The translations under genes were made by a program, and so were the position numbers. The notes below the pieces were generated by a model. The model was not told the DNA's origin, ran no database searches, and saw only the letters and a program-made list of their open reading frames with translations. DNA of 64,000 nucleotides from Bacteroidota bacterium (GTDB taxonomy: Bacteria > Bacteroidota > Bacteroidia > Flavobacteriales > Flavobacteriaceae), in contig JAEWJM010000003.1 in assembly GCA_023386585.1 (NCBI GenBank), positions 186,001 through 250,000 of the forward strand. The letters are read 5' to 3'. Below, in pieces: positions 32,820 through 42,022 of the stretch; position 1 is the first letter of the stretch; every line of letters begins with the position of its first letter.

Positions 32820-35800
32820 TTATTCGTGAACGACGACCCATTCGCCGGAATTCAGCATGTTCTCGGCTTTTTTATACTTCATGGTTTCGGTTTTGCCGCT
32901 GATCACATGCTTGATCGTAACGTTGTCATTTCGGTTGATTTTCGGCATTTCACGGACAATAGTCTCGGTCACCTGCCGTGGCTGTGCCTGTTGTCCGGCC
33001 TGACGGTTTTCGACAGCAGTGCCATCCGAATCAATATCTTCCTTTGTGGTTTTGTAATTTTCCTTCACCTTAACCTCGCGGGCTTCCTGAATGTTCTGGG
33101 TTTGCTGTTGCGGAAGATCGCCTTTGAAAAGGAACGAAATCACTTCCTTATTAACTCCGTCGAGCATGGTTCGGAACAGGTTGAAAGCTTCGAATTTGTA
33201 TATAAGAAGCGGATCTTTCTGTTCGTGCACTGCAAGCTGTACGGACTGTTTTAATTCGTCCATCTTGCGAAGGTGTTTTTTCCAGGCTTCGTCAACAATG
33301 GCAAGGGTGATGTTCTTTTCGAAATCGGAAATCAGCTGTTTTCCTTCGGTATCGTATGCTTTTTTAAGATCGGTGATCACATTCAGGCTTTTAACGCCAT
33401 CAGTAAACGGAACTACAATCCTTTCGAACTGGTTGCTTTGCTCTTCGTAAACATTTTTTATGATTGGAAATGCTTCCCTGGCGCTGCGCTCGGTCTTCTC
33501 AGTGTAGTATTGCATCGCAGCTTTGTACACTTTTCCGGTAAGTTCGGTTTCGGATACTTTATCGAATTCCGATTCACTCACCGGCGATGTAATCGAGAAA
33601 TAGCGGATCAGCTCAAACTCGAAATTCTTGTAATCGCCTGCCGCTTTGTTTTGGGAAACGATCAGCTCGCATGTATCGTACATCATGTTGGCAATGTCGA
33701 CTTTCAGCCTTTCGCCGTGCAACGCGTGACGACGGCGCTTGTAAACCACTTCGCGTTGTGCGTTCATTACGTCATCATATTCGAGAAGCCTTTTACGTAC
33801 GCCAAAGTTGTTTTCTTCTACTTTCTTCTGGGCGCGTTCGATCGATTTTGTCATCATCGAATGCTGGATCACTTCGCCTTCTTTCAATCCCATGCGGTCC
33901 ATTATCTTGGCCACCCTTTCGGAACCGAATAAGCGCATCAGGTTGTCTTCCAGGGAAACGTAAAATTGGGAGCTTCCCGGGTCACCCTGACGTCCGGCAC
34001 GTCCACGCAACTGGCGGTCAACGCGTCGGGAATCGTGTCGTTCCGTACCGATGATAGCCAAACCGCCGGCTTCTTTCACTTCGGGTGTAAGTTTAATATC
34101 GGTACCACGTCCGGCCATGTTTGTCGCAATCGTCACAACTCCGGCTTTACCGGCTTCCTCAACGATTTGCGCTTCCTGCTTGTGCATTTTCGCGTTCAAA
34201 ACGTTGTGTGGGATGTTTCGCATCTTGAGCATACGGCTGAGCAATTCCGAAATTTCTACCGAAGTCGTACCGATCAGAACCGGGCGGCCCGCTTTTGAAA
34301 GGTTGGTCACGTCTTCGATGACGGCGTTAAATTTCTCGCGGGTAGTTTTGTAGATAAGGTCTTCTTTGTCTTTCCTCGCCATCGGCTTGTTGGTCGGGAT
34401 TTCGACAACATCGAGCTTGTATATTTGCCAAAGTTCACCGGCTTCGGTTACAGCGGTTCCGGTCATACCGGCAAGTTTGCTGTACATCCTGAAGTAATTC
34501 TGCAATGTAATTGTCGCGAATGTCTGTGTAGCGGCTTCAATTTTTACATTTTCCTTCGCTTCGATTGCCTGGTGAAGTCCGTCCGAATAGCGTCGGCCTT
34601 CCATAATACGTCCGGTTTGCTCGTCAACGATCATGATCTTGTTGTCGATGATGACATATTCAACGTCTTTTTCGAACAGCGTATACGCTTTAAGCAACTG
34701 TGTCAGCGTGTGGATTCGCTCGCTTTTGATGCTGAAATCCTGGAATAATTTTTCCTTCGCTTCGGCTTCCTCGTCTTTCGCAAGCTTTTGGTTTTCGATT
34801 TTCGCGATTTCCGTTCCGATATCCGGAAGGATGAAAAAGTTGTCATCGGTATCCGAAGAAAGGAACTTAATTCCGTTATCGCTCAGTTCAACCTGGTTAT
34901 TTTTTTCTTCAATCACGAAATACAGCGCTTCATCGATCAGGTGCATGTCGCGGTTATTGTCCTGCATGTACTGGTTTTCGGTTTTCTGCAGGATCTGTTT
35001 TACGCCTTCTTCACTTAAGAATTTGATCAGCGCCTTGTTTTTTGGCAGGGCACGGAAGGCACGCAGCAAGTTGAATCCGCCGTCTTTTGTATTTCCTTCG
35101 CGGATGAGCCTTTTTGCTTCGGCAAGAAAGCCGTTTGCAAGCTGACGCTGAAGGTTTACAAGATTGTCGATTTTTGGCTTCAGCTCATTGAACTCATGTC
35201 GGTCGCCCTGCGGAACCGGACCGGAAATGATCAGCGGCGTCCTGGCGTCGTCAATAAGAACTGAATCGACCTCATCGACGATTGCGTAATTGTGTTTGCG
35301 CTGTACAAGGTCGTTTGGCGAATGTGCCATGTTGTCGCGCAGGTAGTCAAAACCGAATTCGTTATTGGTACCGTATGTAATATCGGCATCGTACGCTTTT
35401 TTACGGGCTTCCGAGTTGGGTTGATAGTTATCGATACATTCTACGGTGAGTCCGTGGAACTCGAACAGTGGCGCTTTCCAACTGCTGTCGCGCTTTGCGA
35501 GATAATCGTTGACGGTTACAAGGTGAACGCCGTTCCCGGTCAATGCATTCAGATATAACGGAAGTGTAGCAACAAGGGTTTTTCCTTCACCCGTTTGCAT
35601 CTCAGCGATTTTTCCTTCGTGCAGCACCATACCGCCGATCAGCTGAACATCGTAATGGATCATATCCCAGGTAATCTGCTTTCCTGCTGCGTTCCAGGAA
35701 TTGGCCCAGATTGCAGTGTCGCCATCAAGTGTGATATAGGTTTTGGTAGCCGAAAGCTCACGGTCTTTAGCAGTTGCAGTAACGCGGACTTCGCTGTTTT

Positions 35801-36173
35801 CCTTAAATCGACGTGCGGTTTCCTTCACAACTGCAAACGCTTCCGGAAGAATTTCGTTCAAGGTTTTTTCGGAGATATCGTAAGCTTCTTTTTCAAGCGC
35901 ATCGATTGCAAGGTAAATGTCTTCTCGTTTGTCGATGTCGTCTATCGTTTCAACTTCTGCCTTCAGGGATGCGATTTTGGTGTCCTTCTCAAGCCTCGCT
36001 TGTTTGATTCGTTCCTTGAATGCGGCTGTCCTTGCTCTCAGCTCGTCATTTGAAAGTGCTGCGAGCGCCGATTCAAAAGATTTTACCTTTGCAACATTCG
36101 CCTGCAATGCCTGGACATCTTTTTGGGATTTGTTGCCGATAAAAACTTTAAGTATGCTGTTAATGAAGCTCAT
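32820..36173 (-). CDS. secA: Preprotein translocase ATPase SecA
   Basis: 1117 residues, the longer Bacteroidota form. Motor domain: MQTGEGKTLVATLPLYLNAL (Walker A), VTVNDYLAKRD, GTNNEFGFDYLRDNM, IVDEVDSVLIDDARTPLIISG (DEAD region), and the second lobe TNMAGRGTDIKL and RQLRGRAGRQGDPGSSQF. A preprotein-binding insertion and helical scaffold follow. The C-terminus ends NRNDNVTIKHVISGKTETMKY... and has no CxCxSGx..CH zinc motif, which in E. coli binds SecB; Bacteroidota SecA commonly lacks it. -7 box TAAATTTG (36213-36206). Confidence 0.97.
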   Translation of the reverse strand: MSFINSILKVFIGNKSQKDVQALQANVAKVKSFESALAALSNDELRARTAAFKERIKQARLEKDTKIASLKAEVETIDDIDKREDIYLAIDALEKEAYDISEKTLNEILPEAFAVVKETARRFKENSEVRVTATAKDRELSATKTYITLDGDTAIWANSWNAAGKQITWDMIHYDVQLIGGMVLHEGKIAEMQTGEGKTLVATLPLYLNALTGNGVHLVTVNDYLAKRDSSWKAPLFEFHGLTVECIDNYQPNSEARKKAYDADITYGTNNEFGFDYLRDNMAHSPNDLVQRKHNYAIVDEVDSVLIDDARTPLIISGPVPQGDRHEFNELKPKIDNLVNLQRQLANGFLAEAKRLIREGNTKDGGFNLLRAFRALPKNKALIKFLSEEGVKQILQKTENQYMQDNNRDMHLIDEALYFVIEEKNNQVELSDNGIKFLSSDTDDNFFILPDIGTEIAKIENQKLAKDEEAEAKEKLFQDFSIKSERIHTLTQLLKAYTLFEKDVEYVIIDNKIMIVDEQTGRIMEGRRYSDGLHQAIEAKENVKIEAATQTFATITLQNYFRMYSKLAGMTGTAVTEAGELWQIYKLDVVEIPTNKPMARKDKEDLIYKTTREKFNAVIEDVTNLSKAGRPVLIGTTSVEISELLSRMLKMRNIPHNVLNAKMHKQEAQIVEEAGKAGVVTIATNMAGRGTDIKLTPEVKEAGGLAIIGTERHDSRRVDRQLRGRAGRQGDPGSSQFYVSLEDNLMRLFGSERVAKIMDRMGLKEGEVIQHSMMTKSIERAQKKVEENNFGVRKRLLEYDDVMNAQREVVYKRRRHALHGERLKVDIANMMYDTCELIVSQNKAAGDYKNFEFELIRYFSITSPVSESEFDKVSETELTGKVYKAAMQYYTEKTERSAREAFPIIKNVYEEQSNQFERIVVPFTDGVKSLNVITDLKKAYDTEGKQLISDFEKNITLAIVDEAWKKHLRKMDELKQSVQLAVHEQKDPLLIYKFEAFNLFRTMLDGVNKEVISFLFKGDLPQQQTQNIQEAREVKVKENYKTTKEDIDSDGTAVENRQAGQQAQPRQVTETIVREMPKINRNDNVTIKHVISGKTETMKYKKAENMLNSGEWVVVHE

Positions 36174-36205
36174 ATATATGGGTAATTTCTGTATTTTTTA
36201 GTGGG

Positions 36206-36213
36206 CAAATTTA
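36206..36213 (-). promoter_or_regulatory. -7 box of secA
   Basis: TAAATTTG on the minus strand, 32 nt before the start codon; no clear TTG. Confidence 0.4.
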
Positions 36214-36216
36214 CGC

Positions 36217-36243
36217 AAAAAAAAAGCCTCACATGAGACTTTT
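36217..36243 (-). terminator. Terminator of the DUF2795 gene
   Basis: Minus strand AAAAGTCTC-ATGT-GAGGCTTTTTTTTT: stem with one G-U pair and a long T-run, 18 nt beyond the stop. Confidence 0.75.
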
Positions 36244-36260
36244 CAATGGTTTTTATTTTT

Positions 36261-36482
36261 TTAGTATTCGTCTTCGTTCCAAAGATAATCGTCGTCAGTT
36301 GGATAATCCGGCCAGATTTCCTCCATTGATTCATAGATTTCTCCTTCGTCCTCGATGGATTGCAGATTTTCGACAACTTCGAGTGGCGCACCGGCACGGA
36401 TTGCATAATCTATAAGTTCGTCTTTGGTCGCAGGCCACGGCGCATCACTCAGATATGACGCCAGTTCTAGTGTCCAATACAT
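36261..36482 (-). CDS. DUF2795 domain protein
   Basis: 73 residues: MYWTLELASYLSDAPWPATK, then DELIDYAIRAGAPLEVVENLQSI and a strongly acidic tail (EDEGEIYESMEEIWPDYPTDDDYLW). The first two thirds are a small helical DUF2795 domain of unknown function; the AP-P-T-K-ELI spacing is typical. Single gene with its own promoter and terminator. Length is usual for the family in flavobacteria. Confidence 0.8.
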   Translation of the reverse strand: MYWTLELASYLSDAPWPATKDELIDYAIRAGAPLEVVENLQSIEDEGEIYESMEEIWPDYPTDDDYLWNEDEY

Positions 36483-36505
36483 TTCGGATTTTTTTAGATT
36501 TTATG

Positions 36506-36535
36506 CAAAAATAAATTTATTACTCAGAAAGTCAA
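36506..36535 (-). promoter_or_regulatory. Promoter of the DUF2795 gene
   Basis: Minus strand TTG (36535-36533), 19 nt, TATTTTTG (36513-36506), 23 nt before the start codon: a full consensus match. Confidence 0.65.
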
Positions 36536-36612
36536 GTAAATTTTTACTTATTTTAAAAAAAGGCAAGAACGTCACGAATGGTAAGGGTTTTCAGCTTATC
36601 GGGCGGTCAATT

Positions 36613-37185
36613 TCAGAACTTTTCAGGTATCCATTGAACCTCATCCGCGTTAAGCTCGGCCGACAACTTGCGTGCCAGTACGAAAAGGTAGTCAGAAAGT
36701 CGGTTCAGGTACTTGATTGCATATGGATCTACAGGTTCAATATGGTCAAGATGGACCGCCAAACGCTCGGCGCGGCGGCAAATGCACCGGCAAATGTGAC
36801 AATGTGACACGGTTGGATGCCCGCCAGGAAGTACGAAATGAGTCATCGGCGGAAGCGACTTGTCCATACTATCGATTTCTCTTTCAAGCACTTCTACATC
36901 GGCTTCCGAAATTCGCGCAATGTTCAAGCGCTGTTCGCCATTCTTTAGTTGCTCTTTTTCGGGCGGAGTGGCCAGAATGGCACCCAATGTAAACAGCTTA
37001 TTCTGGATCGCTGCAAGAAAATCTTTGTAATGCTGATCCACTTCCTGATCGCGCACCAGTCCGATATATGAATTCAATTCATCAACGGTACCGTAGCTTT
37101 CAATGCGGATATGATCTTTGGGAACCCGTGTGCCGCCAAATAATGCAGTCGTTCCTTTGTCCCCGGTTTTGGTGTAAACCTTCAT
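36613..37185 (-). CDS. Cob(I)alamin adenosyltransferase (PduO-type)
   Basis: 190 residues. Transfers adenosyl from ATP to cob(I)alamin to make adenosylcobalamin, the cofactor of methylmalonyl-CoA mutase. Family motifs: KVYTKTGDKGTTALFGGTRV at the N-terminus (ATP binding), YGTVDELNSYIGLV, FVLPGGHP and the CRRAERLAV motif with the ATP-binding Arg/Glu. A His/Cys-rich stretch (SHCHICRCICRRAER) replaces the usual alanine-rich run before the motif. Downstream of the LolD-like ATPase by 15 nt and probably co-transcribed. Confidence 0.92.
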   Translation of the reverse strand: MKVYTKTGDKGTTALFGGTRVPKDHIRIESYGTVDELNSYIGLVRDQEVDQHYKDFLAAIQNKLFTLGAILATPPEKEQLKNGEQRLNIARISEADVEVLEREIDSMDKSLPPMTHFVLPGGHPTVSHCHICRCICRRAERLAVHLDHIEPVDPYAIKYLNRLSDYLFVLARKLSAELNADEVQWIPEKF

Positions 37186-37200
37186 ATTGTTTTTTCGGTT

Positions 37201-37893
37201 TTACTTCGGATTGCTGACATCGCTTTCGATCATTCCGTCACGAAGGCGAATGACCCGATGAGCGTAGGACGCAATTTCTTCCTCGTGCGTAACCAGGATT
37301 ACGGTGTTTCCGTTTTTATGGATGTCTCCGAAAAGGTTCATGATTTCTACCGATGTTTTACTGTCGAGATTTCCGGTTGGCTCATCGGCGAGAATGATTG
37401 ATGGCTTGTTGACGAGCGCGCGCGCGATTGCGACCCGCTGACGTTGCCCGCCCGAAAGTTGGTTTGGTTGGTGGTCCATCCGGTCGGAAAGGTTGACTTG
37501 CGTCAGGACTTCTTTCGCGCGTGCCTGTCTTTCCGTTTTTGAATATCCGGCGTAAATCATTGGCAACGCTACGTTATCGAGCGCCGTGGTTCGTGGCAAA
37601 AGGTTGAAGGTCTGGAATACAAAGCCGATTTCCTTATTTCGGATATCTGCCAGTTCATCGTCGTGCATCTGGCTGACGTTTTTTCCGTTGAGGATGTAAT
37701 CGCCCGAGGTTGGCGTATCGAGGCATCCAAGTAAATTCATCAGTGTTGATTTTCCTGATCCCGACGGTCCCATAAGCGCAACATATTCGCCTTTTTTGAT
37801 CGTCAGGTCGATGCCTTTCAGTACATATACCGTTTCATTTCCCAATATGAAATTACGCGTGATATTGCTGATTTTAATTAGAGGTTCGGCCAT
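37201..37893 (-). CDS. ABC transporter ATP-binding protein (LolD/MacB type)
   Basis: 230 residues from the ATG at 37893 (MAEPLIKISNITRNF). Walker A GPSGSGKST, Q-loop FVFQTFNLLPR, signature LSGGQRQRVAIARAL, Walker B IILADEPTGNLD, H-loop THEEEIA. The spacing and the GCLDTPTSGDY motif are typical of the LolD/MacB/FtsE branch that powers lipoprotein export or macrolide-type permeases. The partner permease is not in this window. The frame is open another 18 codons to 37947 but the MAEP start fits the family. Confidence 0.88.
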   Translation of the reverse strand: MAEPLIKISNITRNFILGNETVYVLKGIDLTIKKGEYVALMGPSGSGKSTLMNLLGCLDTPTSGDYILNGKNVSQMHDDELADIRNKEIGFVFQTFNLLPRTTALDNVALPMIYAGYSKTERQARAKEVLTQVNLSDRMDHQPNQLSGGQRQRVAIARALVNKPSIILADEPTGNLDSKTSVEIMNLFGDIHKNGNTVILVTHEEEIASYAHRVIRLRDGMIESDVSNPK

Positions 37894-38082
37894 TTTTGAA
37901 ATTTGAGCTAAAAGTAAGTATTTTTTGCCGACCACAATCGGCTGCATGGAATCGCATAATCCGCAACAAGGGCGGCGACAATGAAACTACTATTAAAAAA
38001 TTCCTAATATTTTAAGTTAAAATTACCCTTTTGAAGTTTCTACAGTATATTTAAGGTACAAAAATTTAAACCAGCAATTATT

Positions 38083-38775
38083 ATGAAAACCAGAAACCTA
38101 ATGTTAAGCGCCGCAGTAGCAGCACTGGCACTTACTGCGTGCAAAAGTGACGAAGAAAAACAGGCAGAAAAGACGGTTGACACTTACACAACCTATATCG
38201 ATTCTGTGAGTAATGTCGCCGAAGCCGACGCCAAGGCGAATTGGCAAGCGATCGATGCCGAATACAATCAGCGCACAACCGATGCCGAAGCAGCACTTGC
38301 CAACATGAAGGACAAGGAAAAAGCTCAGGAACGCATCAATGCCAGCAAAGCGAAATACGAGCAGATGAAAGCCAAATATCAGGCACAGCTTGATCAGGAA
38401 AAGGCCGCAGCGGACGCTGCAAACAATGGCGGTTCAAAAGCGCAACTTCGCAGCTCATTGTTTCCAATGGGCCAGATTGGCGACGATATGAATATGGATT
38501 GGGTCAACAAAGACAACATCCTGAAAGTTTACAACGACTTTAATAATGCGTACGATCACAATCACGGTGATTATACCCGGGAAGACTTTGACGAGGTAAA
38601 ACTGCTTTACGAAGCGTTGGACGCAAGGAAAAATACGGTGGAAAAAGAAGGCCTTTCGTCAGAAGACAACCGGAAAATCGCAGAGCTGAAATTCAAATTC
38701 GGACCTAAATTTAAATTGGACAGGATTGCAGCAAAAAGTGCCGAAAACGAGCACGCGAAAGATAAAGCGGAATAA
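38083..38775 (+). CDS. Putative lipoprotein of unknown function
   Basis: 230 residues. Lipoprotein signal MKTRNLMLSAAVAALALTAC with Cys20 as the lipidation site. The mature chain is highly charged and helical (EEKQAEKTVDTYTTYIDSV, NMKDKEKAQERINASKAKYEQMKAKYQAQLDQEK), which suggests a coiled coil, followed by a second helical part (MNMDWVNKDNILKVYNDFNNAYDHNHGDYTREDF). No family recognised. Preceded by TATATTTA (38046-38053); followed by a clear terminator, so it is a single-gene unit. Confidence 0.6.
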   Translation: MKTRNLMLSAAVAALALTACKSDEEKQAEKTVDTYTTYIDSVSNVAEADAKANWQAIDAEYNQRTTDAEAALANMKDKEKAQERINASKAKYEQMKAKYQAQLDQEKAAADAANNGGSKAQLRSSLFPMGQIGDDMNMDWVNKDNILKVYNDFNNAYDHNHGDYTREDFDEVKLLYEALDARKNTVEKEGLSSEDNRKIAELKFKFGPKFKLDRIAAKSAENEHAKDKAE

Positions 38776-38795
38776 GCTTTTTTAAATAGAATATT

Positions 38796-38823
38796 AATGG
38801 CAGCCAATAGGTTGCCATTTTTT
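38796..38823 (+). terminator. Terminator of the 38083-38775 gene
   Basis: AATGGCAGCC-AATA-GGTTGCCATT (10 bp, one G-T) followed by six T, 20 nt after the stop. Confidence 0.8.
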
Positions 38824-38901
38824 ATTCATTTTTTAACTCGTGGTTAACGGTAGCTATCGAGCTTGTTCAGTAATTTTAATATTCAACCAAAAAAATACGA
38901 T

Positions 38902-39153
38902 ATGCCAGGAAAAAGTCCGGGTCCGCAAGTGAAAAACAAGGACCAATACGAAGCATTGCGCGACAAAGGCTACAGCAAGGAAAAATCTGCCCGTATATCA
39001 AATAGTGAAGGCGCATCACACCGAGGCGGAAAAGCAAAAGCCTACGAAGACCAAACCAAAAAAGAGGTTTACGAGGAAGCTAAGAAAGTCGGCATCGAAG
39101 GCCGCTCAAAAATGTCAAAAAAAGAACTTGTAAATGCGCTTCGCCACAATTAA
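38902..39153 (+). CDS. Small basic protein with Rho_N/SAP-like C-terminus
   Basis: 83 residues from the ATG at 38902 (MPGKSPGPQVKNKDQYEALRDKG). The first half is a conserved flavobacterial segment (YEALRDKGYSKEKSARISNSEG) and the second half a DNA- or RNA-binding helix-extended-helix motif (KKEVYEEAKKVGIEGRSKMSKKELVNALR) of the SAP/Rho_N type. Probably binds nucleic acid; role unknown. A start at 38863 would add 13 residues from a leader and is rejected. The stop overlaps that of the convergent methyltransferase (shared TTAA). Confidence 0.7.
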   Translation: MPGKSPGPQVKNKDQYEALRDKGYSKEKSARISNSEGASHRGGKAKAYEDQTKKEVYEEAKKVGIEGRSKMSKKELVNALRHN

Positions 39154-39923
39154 GCGCGAACGACAAAATCTTCTTTCACCTGTCCTTTGTGAAAAAACAC
39201 CAAACCCCATTGGAACGTGTCAATTGTGACAGTTACTTTGGGGTTTCGTATGATATGCTGCCAAGCGGCTTCCATTTCTGCAGACAAATGAATGTCGTCA
39301 AAAATCCAGACGGTCGAATCAGTGATTGTCGGCAACAGCCGTTGAAAATAATCCAATGTCGCCTCTTTGCGGTGGTTTCCGTCAAAGTAGACAAGCCCGA
39401 ATTTACGTCCATCAACTTTTCGAAATCCCTCTTCAAAACTTCCGACGATTGTATTGATGTTAAGAAGACCGGACAAAGCAAACTGTTTTTCGGCTGTGGC
39501 CGCAGTTTCAGGGCAACCTTCCATCGTAAATATTTTTCCGTTGGGATTTCCCAAAGCCAACGCTGATGTCGCCAATCCGACTGACGTTCCTAATTCCAGA
39601 ATTTCATGCGGACTAAAATTGCGGCAAATCCGGAAAAGAAGCTCAGCCCTTTTTTCAGAAATTCCCGCTGTCTTTGCAATTGCGCTGATTTTTCGCCCGT
39701 CGGAACGGAAAACGCGGGAGCCGGCACCAAAATCGGTGACCTTTATGGTATTGTGATTGTCCAATAACCGCCGCCTGAATTGTTTTAGCAGTGAATATTC
39801 CGCATATTTTTTCTTGTCATAGAAACATTTCGTCGCAAGGTCGAACACAAACGGCGAGTGGAGACCGTGCGCATTCGTCGAACGCAACAAGAAGTGAAAA
39901 TATGCTTTTAACTGATGAATCAT
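39150..39923 (-). CDS. Class I SAM-dependent methyltransferase
   Basis: 257 residues. A Rossmann methyltransferase core in the C-terminal two thirds: motif I LELGTSVGLATSALALG, the acidic end of strand 2 (IFTMEGCPE) and the motif IV-like FGLVYFDGNHRKEA, followed by WIFDDIHLSAEM. The arrangement resembles caffeoyl-CoA-type O-methyltransferases (Methyltransf_24). Substrate unknown. Overlaps the ABC-F stop by 4 nt (ATGA), so it is translated from the same transcript. Confidence 0.78.
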   Translation of the reverse strand: MIHQLKAYFHFLLRSTNAHGLHSPFVFDLATKCFYDKKKYAEYSLLKQFRRRLLDNHNTIKVTDFGAGSRVFRSDGRKISAIAKTAGISEKRAELLFRICRNFSPHEILELGTSVGLATSALALGNPNGKIFTMEGCPETAATAEKQFALSGLLNINTIVGSFEEGFRKVDGRKFGLVYFDGNHRKEATLDYFQRLLPTITDSTVWIFDDIHLSAEMEAAWQHIIRNPKVTVTIDTFQWGLVFFHKGQVKEDFVVRA

Positions 39924-41779
39924 TGTTCATTTCGCGCCGACAGCTCAAACCAGCGTTCCTCTTTTTTTTCAAGTTCGGAAATGATCTTACTGAGCTCATC
40001 CGCTTTGCTGTTGATCTGGTCGTCGGCAACCTTACCTTCAGTGAAAAGTGCCTCGATTGCCGCCTTTGAAGCCTCAAGTTCCTTTATTTCACGCTCCGTT
40101 TTCTGCAGTTCTTTTAGTTCTGCCGACGAAAGCCTGCTCTGCGAATTGTCCTGCTTCCAGTCTTTTTTGGTCGATTTTCCATCGGTCGGTGCGATATCGG
40201 CGCTGTCTTCGTAAACCCGGAAATCGGAGTAGTTTCCGGGAAAATCCTCGATAACTCCATTGCCACGAAAAACAAAAAGGTGATCGACAATCTTGTCCAT
40301 AAAATAACGGTCGTGTGAAACCACAATGAGGCACCCCGGATAATCGAGCAGGAAGCTTTCAAGTACGTTAAGCGTTACAATATCGAGGTCGTTCGTGGGT
40401 TCGTCAAGGATCAGGAAGTTTGGGTTTTGGATCAAAACCGTGCAGAGGTAAAGCCTTTTCAGCTCGCCGCCGCTGAGCTTTTCCACATAATCGTGCTGCT
40501 TCTTTCGATCGAAGAGAAACCGCTCAAGAAGCTGCCCTGCCGAAATCGTCCTGCCTTTCATCAGCGGGATGTATTCGCCGTATTCTTTTATTACATCGAT
40601 AACCTTTTGTGCCGGCTTCGGATTGATGCCGCTTTGGGTGTAATAGCCGATCTTCATCGTTTCGCCGACAATGACTTTTCCCGAATCGGGTGGAATGGTA
40701 CCGGTGATCAGGTTCAGGAAAGTCGATTTCCCCGTTCCGTTTTTGCCGATGATGCCAATTCGCTCGCCGCGCTGGAAGTCGTAATTGAAATTGTCCAGGA
40801 TCACGCGATCGCCAAAGCGCTTGTTCACTTTGTGCAGCTCGATGATCTTGCTTCCCATCCGTTCCATGTTGATTTCTAGCTCAACCTGGTTTTCGCGACG
40901 GCGGCTTTCAGCTTTCTGCTTGATGATATAAAAATCGTCCTGGCGCGACTTTGATTTTGTTGTCCGCGCTTTCGGCTGGCGGCGCATCCACGCAAGTTCT
41001 TTCACAAAAAGGTTCTGTGCCTTGTCGATGCTGGCATTTTCCGACGCAATCCGCTGTTCCTTTTTTTCGAGATAATAAGAATAATTGCCCTTATATTGAT
41101 ACAGTTTTCCGTTTTCGAGTTCAATGATCTCGTTGCAAACGCGCTCCAGGAAGAAGCGGTCGTGCGTTACCATGAAAAGCGTAATGTTTTCCTTCGCAAA
41201 ATATTCCTCAAGCCATTCGATCATTTCCAGGTCGAGGTGGTTTGTCGGCTCGTCAAGGATCAGCAGATCCGGCCGGTTGATCAGGATGATCGCCAGCGAA
41301 AGCCGTTTTTTTTGTCCGCCCGAAAGACTTTTCACCTTCAGGCTAAAATCCTCGAGTTTGAGCTTGAAAAGGATCTGCTTGAACTGGCTTTCAAAATCCC
41401 AGGCGTTAAAACGGTCCATCTCATCGAATGCTTTTTGGTAGGCATCGCCGTCATCCGGATTTTCAAGCGCTTTTTCGTAGTCGCGAATCACCCGAAGCGT
41501 TTCATTATCAGAGGCAAAAATGCTTTCTTCGATCGTCAGTTCTTCCTGCAGATTTGGCACCTGCGATAAAAACGCCATGCGGATTCCTTTGCGGATGGTC
41601 ACATTGCCCGAATCGGCCTTGTCGGCGCCGGTCAGGATGTTCATGATGGTTGTTTTTCCGGTGCCGTTTTTTGCGATAAATGCGATTTTCTGGTCTTTAT
41701 TGATCCCAAACGAGATGTCGGCGAAAAGCGTCCGTTCGCCATAGGATTTGGAAATATTTTCAACCGATAGGTAATTCAC
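39920..41779 (-). CDS. ABC-F family ATP-binding protein (Uup-like)
   Basis: 619 residues with a GTG start at 41779 (VNYLSVENISKSYGERTLFAD). Two ATPase domains: AKNGTGKTT / LSGGQKKRLSLAI / LLILDEPTNHLD and GKNGTGKST / LSGGELKRLYLCT / FLILDEPTNDLD. After the second domain there is a 75-residue C-terminal coiled coil (LKELQKTEREIKELEASKAAIEAL), as in Uup. Uup binds branched DNA and acts on the ribosome. The frame continues 70 codons upstream to 41989, but that stretch is repeat copy E, including a 39-nt palindrome, and must be excluded. Operon with the methyltransferase. Confidence 0.88.
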   Translation of the reverse strand: MNYLSVENISKSYGERTLFADISFGINKDQKIAFIAKNGTGKTTIMNILTGADKADSGNVTIRKGIRMAFLSQVPNLQEELTIEESIFASDNETLRVIRDYEKALENPDDGDAYQKAFDEMDRFNAWDFESQFKQILFKLKLEDFSLKVKSLSGGQKKRLSLAIILINRPDLLILDEPTNHLDLEMIEWLEEYFAKENITLFMVTHDRFFLERVCNEIIELENGKLYQYKGNYSYYLEKKEQRIASENASIDKAQNLFVKELAWMRRQPKARTTKSKSRQDDFYIIKQKAESRRRENQVELEINMERMGSKIIELHKVNKRFGDRVILDNFNYDFQRGERIGIIGKNGTGKSTFLNLITGTIPPDSGKVIVGETMKIGYYTQSGINPKPAQKVIDVIKEYGEYIPLMKGRTISAGQLLERFLFDRKKQHDYVEKLSGGELKRLYLCTVLIQNPNFLILDEPTNDLDIVTLNVLESFLLDYPGCLIVVSHDRYFMDKIVDHLFVFRGNGVIEDFPGNYSDFRVYEDSADIAPTDGKSTKKDWKQDNSQSRLSSAELKELQKTEREIKELEASKAAIEALFTEGKVADDQINSKADELSKIISELEKKEERWFELSARNEQ

Positions 41780-41867
41780 AGTACGTATTTTTTTAATTAG
41801 GGCTGATGCGCGTGCAAAAGTAAGCATATTTGGCGGCTGTTGCGGGAAGCTCCAAATATCAATTTCC

Positions 41868-41998
41868 AGAAGCTTTTTCCCTCTTTTCGTTGCAATCTTT
41901 TGGAAAACCTCAAAGGTTTTAAAAACCTTTGAGGTTTTCCCCGCAAAAAGATTTACGCTGCACCCGAGCGAAGCGAATTGGCGGAGCAATCGGGGCTA
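41868..41998 (-). repeat. Intergenic palindromic repeat, copy E
   Basis: Minus strand TAGCCCCGATTG..GGTGCAGCGTAAATCTTTTTGCGGGG (split by a 20-bp insert after TTG), then the core palindrome at 41902-41940 and CAAAAGATTG..AGGGAAAAAGCTTCTGG. Same core and arms as copy F at 47452. Confidence 0.75.
41902..41940. repeat. 39-nt perfect palindrome
   Basis: A 19-bp stem (outer GGAAAACCTC, inner AAAGGTTTT) with a single central A. A 33-nt version recurs at 47486-47518. Confidence 0.9.
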
Positions 41999-42022
41999 TG
42001 GCATCCCGGTACGCGAAAACCC

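Noticed and set aside
33273..33932. 219-codon plus-strand frame opposite secA
   Set aside because: Lies fully inside secA on the other strand, is rich in Phe and His from complementary Lys/Glu codons, and has no family resemblance.
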